Positions 26,052 through 30,297 of a DNA stretch of 30,297 nt are shown here, piece after piece. The stretch spans positions 1-30,297 of the forward strand of contig JAEDKA010000048.1 of the NCBI GenBank assembly GCA_016296065.1, given 5' to 3'. The number at the start of each line of letters is the position of its first letter. Within the stretch, counting starts at the first letter, position 1. Made by a program: the position numbers and the translations under genes. The stretch is from Kiritimatiellia bacterium (GTDB lineage Bacteria > Verrucomicrobiota > Kiritimatiellia > RFP12 > UBA1067). The notes under the pieces were generated by a model that saw nothing but the letters and a program-made list of their open reading frames with translations, was not told the DNA's origin and made no database searches.

Positions 26052-26710
26052 AAGAACGTACCCCTGGCCTGGGCCTTGACCTCTGCGGACGCCGTGAACG
26101 GAATTCGCGTCGTGTACCCGGCGCGCGCCGCGACAATCTGCTTCGTGGGCCAGGAGAAGACGTCGGTGTTCCACTGCATCACGCTGTCGTTGTACAGCTG
26201 GCGCGCGGCCGTAATCTCCTTCTGGAGGTAGCTGTTCTGCTGCATCGCGTCCGCGATCGCCGCGTGCGCCCTGAGCTCGGGATACGCCTCGACCTGAGGG
26301 AAGAGCCGCCCGAAGCATCCGTCAATCTGGTTCGCGACCGCGTTCCTCTCTGCGTCGGGGAGCCTGCCGCCGCGGAACGCCGCGACCGCCTTCATGACGT
26401 CCTTGTCGAGGTCAACCGCCTTCTCGACGAGCTTCGCCACGTTCTTGAGGATCTGCACCCTCTGCTCAAGGTAGTTGTCGATCGTCGACGCATCCGCCTG
26501 TATCTTCTGCTGGAGCTTCTGGAAGTAGTTCTTCGCCCCTATCTTCATGAAGAGGAAGACCAGCCCCGGCACTATGAAGAGGCACCACAGCAGCACCTCG
26601 AACAGAGTCGAGCCCCATCCCACGCGGACGGGTATCTGCTTCTCGATAACGTTGATGTCACGGCCCGCGCCGTTGACGGGGCCCGTCATTTCATCCAGTT
26701 CGTTAGCCAT
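26048..26710 (-). CDS. lemA: LemA family membrane protein
   Basis: This is a 220-residue LemA-family protein. The ATG at 26710 has AAGGAG 8 nt upstream. One TM helix (about 33-54, LFEVLLWCLFIVPGLVFLFM) is followed by the family's long helical bundle. It starts with the DNYLEQRVQILKNVAKLVEK region, the counterpart of the usual 'R-x-x-L-I-P-N-L-V' helix. The protein is a little longer than the commonest LemA proteins, owing to a 30-residue cytoplasmic N-terminal tail. LemA proteins are widespread inner-membrane proteins without a settled biochemical role. The gene is coupled to the two-TM gene downstream. Confidence 0.88.
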   Translation of the reverse strand: MANELDEMTGPVNGAGRDINVIEKQIPVRVGWGSTLFEVLLWCLFIVPGLVFLFMKIGAKNYFQKLQQKIQADASTIDNYLEQRVQILKNVAKLVEKAVDLDKDVMKAVAAFRGGRLPDAERNAVANQIDGCFGRLFPQVEAYPELRAHAAIADAMQQNSYLQKEITAARQLYNDSVMQWNTDVFSWPTKQIVAARAGYTTRIPFTASAEVKAQARGTFF

Positions 26711-26795
26711 GTCGTCTGCTCCTTATTTGCTTTGTTTGTCAAGTTTCCCCGCCGCAGAGTCGAGCGGAAGGATCACCTGCATCTTCATATGCCAA

Positions 26796-26804
26796 TATTT
26801 TACC
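26796..26804 (-). promoter_or_regulatory. Extended -10 element ahead of lemA
   Basis: TGG-TAAAAT fits an extended -10 (hexamer 26796-26801). The -35 position (GGCAAA) is poor. The leader would be about 80 nt. The 456-bp inserted element begins about 36 bp further upstream, so it lies just outside this promoter. Confidence 0.45.
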
Positions 26805-26828
26805 ATATTCGCGCCGTCTTTGCCGCAG

Positions 26829-26839
26829 CCTTGATGATT
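26829..26839. repeat. Left 11-bp direct repeat (target-site duplication)
   Basis: CCTTGATGATT directly abuts the left inverted repeat of the 456-bp element. It is repeated perfectly, in the same orientation, directly beyond the right inverted repeat at 27296-27306. Confidence 0.75.
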
Positions 26840-27295
26840 TTGGAGGTTCCCCACTTTTTCTGGCATGAAAACGGCCACACCCCAGCAAACAAAGGGTGAA
26901 GTGGCAATTTTCATTTTGCGTTAAGTGAAAATCCACTTCCGGTTTGTAATTGAACTCCGAGCGTTTGGGCTCTCGCGCGGGGCCTTGCGGCTGCTTCGCA
27001 GTTCGCGCTACGCGCTCACCCAACCCGACGCCTTCGGCGCGGGCGCATTCCCGCTTCGCCGCTTCGCACCATACAACGGCTATACATGTGTCGGTTGAAG
27101 TGTTTTTGGATGCGGCTGTGCCGCATAAATCGGCCGAAGGCCGCTATAATCACTGCAAAACAGCGTCTCCTGATTATGGTTGAAAAGTGCGAAGCCGTGG
27201 AGCGGTAGCGAGAACATCAACCGTCGGAGTTTTTCCAAAACCGCGCAGGCGTCGCAAAGGTTCGGCAGCCCAAAGTAAAATTGAGGAACCTCCAA
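26840..27295. mobile_element. MITE-like element, 456 bp, no transposase
   Basis: This element fills most of the 617-nt gap between lemA and the GLUG gene, which otherwise holds no gene. The ends are inverted repeats: TTGGAGGTTCCCCA at 26840-26853, and the complement of TTGGAGGTTCCTCA at 27282-27295 (13 of 14 match). The similarity goes on to about 23 bp (20 of 23). It is flanked by the direct repeat CCTTGATGATT. Inside are a strong palindrome (26898-26939: GAAGTGG and ATTTTCA paired with TGAAAAT and CCACTTC) and a run of short GC-rich hairpins (26985-27135). Open frames inside are short, with no known domain, so it needs a transposase from elsewhere. Target duplications of 10-12 bp are known for IS231-like IS4 elements. 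Confidence 0.75.
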
Positions 27296-27306
27296 CCTTG
27301 ATGATT
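27296..27306. repeat. Right 11-bp direct repeat (target-site duplication)
   Basis: This is the second copy of CCTTGATGATT, next to the right inverted repeat. Its last four bases also form part of the hairpin after the GLUG gene, so the insertion point was at that hairpin's base. Confidence 0.75.
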
Positions 27307-27321
27307 CTCCGAGTGAGAATC
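27303..27321 (-). terminator. Stem-loop downstream of the GLUG gene
   Basis: GATTCTC-ACTCG-GAGAATC forms a perfect 7-bp stem that begins 6 nt after the stop codon. No T-run follows directly; the next bases are ATCAAGG and then the inserted element. It could be an intrinsic terminator weakened by the insertion, or an mRNA-stabilising hairpin. Confidence 0.4.
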
Positions 27322-27327
27322 GCGACT

Positions 27328-30180
27328 TCACATCGAGACTACGAACCTGAAGAATCGCGCGGGCGCGGCGGTGCGCGGGAACACGAGCTTGCCGCCGGAG
27401 AGGACCGTGACCTCCACAGCCTCTGCGTTCGACCAGTCATTGAGGTCTTCGGTGGCAAGCACCGTCACAGTCGCGCCCTCGGTGTTCACTAAAGGCGGGA
27501 CTTTCACGTACGGATTACCGTCCGCATCGAAGCCGATGTCAATCAGCGGCTCGGCGAGGTCTGCAGGACCGATCGAGGGATCGATCCCAAAGACGTACCG
27601 CACTCCCGCCGGAATGCCGTTCACCATGTCTTCCGGTTTCGGCATATCTTCCGGTTTCGGTTCGTCGGTAATGCCAACGTCATTCAGCCAGAGCTCGTAC
27701 GCGCTGAAGAGCGTCCGCAGGTACGGATACGTCTCTTCGTCGATCTTCCAGACGTCGTCGAAGTCAAGGGCAGTAAAGGACTCTTTCCGCTGCATCTCTT
27801 CGTCGCCGAGCGGGGTGATGCCGTCGTAGTCGTCGGAGCCGCTACTCGTGCCGACGGCCTTCAGGTTGCTCTCGGTGTCTTCATAGTAGGAACCCGTGAC
27901 GAGACCGGAACTGGCCAGGCCGACGAACGCACCGCGATAGTGCCCACCATCGCTCGAGACGTAGCTGTAGCACCAGGAGGTGGCGATCCGGGCCGCCTTC
28001 GACACGCCGCCCGCGAAGCCGCCGACATTGTCGCCACCATTGCCGCCGTAGCCGTCGCTGCTATCCACTGACGATTGGGCGCTCGAGTCCGCGATGAAGC
28101 CGCCGCCGTGGTTGCCGACGAAGCCGCCCGTGTACGACTTGCCGGACTCGTTGGCCACATAACTTTCCACGCAGCAACGGAGAATGACGGGCGCGTCTGC
28201 GGTGTAGCCGACAAAGCCGCCGGCGTTGACGCTGTTTGTATTCCAGACTTCTCCGACGAACCAGCAGCCGTCCACTAGCGACTTGGAGTCAATCTTGCCC
28301 GCGAGACCGCCAACGCCGACGTCCTCCAATCCGGAGTCGGCCGGACCGCCGGTGACATAACCCTCCTCCACTTGCACGCCGCTCACGCGGCCGCCGTTGA
28401 TCTTGCCGAAGAGTCCCGCATACTTGTCCGTGGTGTTGATGTAGAAGTTGCTGATCTTGTGGTTCTGTCCGTAGAACTCGCCTTTGAATGGGTTTCTGTA
28501 GTTGCCTATTGGCTCGATGGTCTCGCCGTCGAAGTCGATGTCCGCCGTCAGCACATAGCTGCCCGAGAGGTTGTTCGTGACGGCGAGCAGTTCCTCGGGG
28601 GTCGAAATCGGAATCATCGCGCTGGACTTGGCGCGCTTCGGCGCTTCAGGCCAGCCAGTAGAGAGCGCCTTGATTTCCGTCTGCGTGAGCCTGTCGCCCG
28701 TGATGGCCGGGTTGCTCCCGCAGAACGGACGCGGCCCGTTGGCGTAGGCCGAAACCGCGCAGTTGACATTCGTTCCCCTCACGTGGTGGCCGATGAACGA
28801 GCCGATATCGCCGCCCGTGCCCCACACGGCGCCGGAGCACCAGCAGCCGTCGATTATCGCATCGTCGTGGGCGAGCCGTCCGATGAAGCCGCCGTAGTAG
28901 CTTGCAGCGGAACATACGTCGCCGCGCGCCACACAGTTGGAAATCACGGCTGGCGCATAGACGTAGCCGATGAATCCGCCCGCCATACCGGAACCGCTGA
29001 CGAAGCCGTCCGCACGGCAGTCGACGATTCGATTGACCGCGCTGCCGCCGGCACACGCCCCGACCAGGCCTCCGGCGTAGGAGTTGGTCGCCGCGACCTC
29101 GACCGTCGCGATGCAGTTGCTGATGACCGTTCCGCCCGTGATGCATCCAACAAGACCGCCGACGTACTGCTTGCCCGCGACCGTTCCCGAGACGGAGACG
29201 CTTTCGATCGTCGCGTTACTCACGCAGCCGAAGAGTCCGCGATAGTCGCTGCCCGACAGGCTGTTCGTGCAGAAGAGGTTGCGAATGGCGTGGTTGTTGC
29301 CGTAGAGCGAGCCGGTGAACGGGGTCTCATTATTGCCGATAGGTGTCCAGTCAGTATCGCCGAGGTCGATGTTCGCGTCAAGCGCGTAGATGCCGGCGAG
29401 GTTATTTGTAATCGCCACAAGCCCTTCGCGCGTGGTGATGAGAGTTGGCTCGTTGCTGATGACCGGGCCGGCGATGAAATTGTCGTCGCTGTAGGAGTAG
29501 GAGATTGTGCCGTACACCGTGTCGTAGAGACCGGCGCGGCCTCCCTTTACGCAGGGCACGTAGTGGCGGATGAGGTCAAGTTCGCCGCTCTCGAGGTTCT
29601 TCTTCCATATCTTCAGCTCGTAGAGCCGACCCTGGCCGTGCCACTTGGGAACACTACTTAAGTTGCAGGCGAACACGAAAAGATTGAGATGGAGATTGAC
29701 GACACCATCCGTCTTGAACGTCTCCAGGTCTTCTTCGTTGAACGTCTTCACCCCGTCCTGGTAAAGCTCGAGCGAATCGGGGTCGGTCATGTCGGTGATG
29801 ATTTCGCAGCGCTGCCCGCCAACGAACGGGACCGAGCCGGCAGGGTTCTTGCGCTGCTTGCCGTAGCCGAAGTACGGCTTGCCGCCTCCGCCGTACAAGT
29901 GACACATCTGAAAACGCGTGCGCTTGCTCGAGACGCTGTTGTCAATTGTGGCGTCGAGGAGCGACCAGTCTTTGCCGCTTATGTCCCCGCTCGCCCACGC
30001 GAAGTCGATCTGCGCCTTGAGTCCGGTCTCGGCGTTGACTCCCGTATCGATGTACTGCGAGCCCGTCGCCTCGACGTATTCGAGGAATGCATCAGGCTCC
30101 TCCGTGACGGTCTCGCCCCTGGCGCATGCCGCGAAGCCGACCGCAGCCGCGAATATTGCAAGAATTTTCATTTGCGACAA
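27328..30180 (-). CDS. Secreted GLUG-repeat surface protein with N-terminal LamG-like domain
   Basis: This is a 950-residue exported protein of unknown partner. The start is either a TTG at 30180, with AGGGA 6 nt upstream, or the ATG at 30171 (MKILAIFAAAVGFAACARG), which is 15 nt from that site. The signal sequence ends in FAAC, a possible lipobox. A LamG-like domain (about 30-225) opens with EYVEATGSQYIDTGV. Two duplicated GLUG modules follow (about 250-500 and 525-780). Each is introduced by 'AVTNNLxGxYxLxADIDxxxxxxxPIGNxxxPFxGxxYGxNH' and then has repeats such as YVGGLVGCITGG and NAGGFVGYTADA. Near residue 850 there is a short repeat, KPEDMPKPEDM. The C-terminal beta-domain ends ARFFRFVVSM, unlike the GLML ends of the other two surface proteins. 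Adhesion or surface binding is likely but not shown. Confidence 0.8.
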   Translation of the reverse strand: MSQMKILAIFAAAVGFAACARGETVTEEPDAFLEYVEATGSQYIDTGVNAETGLKAQIDFAWASGDISGKDWSLLDATIDNSVSSKRTRFQMCHLYGGGGKPYFGYGKQRKNPAGSVPFVGGQRCEIITDMTDPDSLELYQDGVKTFNEEDLETFKTDGVVNLHLNLFVFACNLSSVPKWHGQGRLYELKIWKKNLESGELDLIRHYVPCVKGGRAGLYDTVYGTISYSYSDDNFIAGPVISNEPTLITTREGLVAITNNLAGIYALDANIDLGDTDWTPIGNNETPFTGSLYGNNHAIRNLFCTNSLSGSDYRGLFGCVSNATIESVSVSGTVAGKQYVGGLVGCITGGTVISNCIATVEVAATNSYAGGLVGACAGGSAVNRIVDCRADGFVSGSGMAGGFIGYVYAPAVISNCVARGDVCSAASYYGGFIGRLAHDDAIIDGCWCSGAVWGTGGDIGSFIGHHVRGTNVNCAVSAYANGPRPFCGSNPAITGDRLTQTEIKALSTGWPEAPKRAKSSAMIPISTPEELLAVTNNLSGSYVLTADIDFDGETIEPIGNYRNPFKGEFYGQNHKISNFYINTTDKYAGLFGKINGGRVSGVQVEEGYVTGGPADSGLEDVGVGGLAGKIDSKSLVDGCWFVGEVWNTNSVNAGGFVGYTADAPVILRCCVESYVANESGKSYTGGFVGNHGGGFIADSSAQSSVDSSDGYGGNGGDNVGGFAGGVSKAARIATSWCYSYVSSDGGHYRGAFVGLASSGLVTGSYYEDTESNLKAVGTSSGSDDYDGITPLGDEEMQRKESFTALDFDDVWKIDEETYPYLRTLFSAYELWLNDVGITDEPKPEDMPKPEDMVNGIPAGVRYVFGIDPSIGPADLAEPLIDIGFDADGNPYVKVPPLVNTEGATVTVLATEDLNDWSNAEAVEVTVLSGGKLVFPRTAAPARFFRFVVSM

Positions 30181-30201
30181 TCTACTTCCCTATGGTTTTA
30201 A

Positions 30202-30230
30202 ATTGTACCATACCATTTGCCTTCCTGCAA
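30202..30230 (-). promoter_or_regulatory. Promoter of the GLUG gene
   Basis: The -35 TTGCAG (30225-30230) and the extended -10 TGG-TACAAT (30202-30207) are 17 bp apart. No dyad like those at P1-P5 is found 34-35 bp upstream of the -10, so this gene seems outside that regulon. The predicted leader is about 15-25 nt. Confidence 0.6.
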
Positions 30231-30297
30231 GCGTGCGACGCCTCTGGAATATCCCCACCTTTGGGAAACGCTGCCGAGCCCTTGGAGAGCCTTGCGC

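Noticed and set aside
24312..26231. Plus-strand open frame of 639 codons antisense to the two-TM and lemA genes
   Set aside because: It is a shadow of GC-rich minus-strand genes, with Arg/Val/Leu-rich composition and no recognisable domain.
26052..26318. N-terminal extension of the two-TM gene across lemA
   Set aside because: This part is lemA read in another frame (Arg-rich, low complexity). The coupled TTG start explains the junction.
26739..27331. Two small minus-strand open frames in the lemA-GLUG gap
   Set aside because: They cross the ends of the inserted element, lack ribosome-binding sites, and their codons are dictated by the palindromes.

Overview
The window comes from a high-GC Gram-negative bacterium. 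It is most likely a gut or anaerobic member of the PVC group, Kiritimatiellota or Verrucomicrobiota. The evidence for this is indirect: secreted glycoside hydrolases (GHs) by the dozen, large beta-helix surface proteins with 'AVGWYDASD' LamG domains, a GLUG-repeat protein, a histidine kinase with OB-fold-like repeats in its sensor, and no SusC/SusD pair. No rRNA, tRNA or CRISPR array was seen.

Layout. From 41 to 21450 every gene is on the minus strand. This block is a hemicellulose and side-chain degradation locus. In transcription order it reads: NPCBM/beta-helix/LamG surface protein plus GH51 arabinofuranosidase (21450 to 15356); GH31 alpha-xylosidase-like enzyme (15238 to 12980); a GH29 fucosidase fused to an alpha/beta-hydrolase, plus a CE7 acetyl esterase (12752 to 8768); a GH43-GH115 fusion (8673 to 5077); and a second beta-helix/LamG surface protein plus a GH127 beta-L-arabinofuranosidase (4801 to 41). 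The GH127 gene is interrupted by an in-frame TGA. Together the enzymes would strip arabinose, glucuronic acid, xylose, fucose and acetyl groups from arabinoglucuronoxylan, xyloglucan or arabinose-rich glycans. Two unusual domain fusions stand out.

Regulation. Each of the five transcription units has a sigma70-like -10 box. Each also has an upstream 18-bp dyad of a common type (roughly ATNACNC-TTT-NNNGTNAT) centred 34-35 bp upstream of the -10 centre, where a class II activator would bind. The non-CAZyme promoters in the window lack it. The sites fall into two sub-types: three promoters in one, two in the other. A NarL-type two-component pair (21570 to 24244, plus strand) is divergent from the last of these promoters and is the nearest candidate regulator. 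Its kinase promoter predicts a leaderless mRNA.

From 24330 to 30180 the minus strand carries a LemA-family gene translationally coupled to a two-TM protein, and a GLUG-repeat surface protein. Between them lies a 456-bp transposase-less element with 14-bp terminal inverted repeats and flanking 11-bp direct repeats, which looks like a MITE. A separate pair of 64-bp palindromic repeats lies at 4922-5065.
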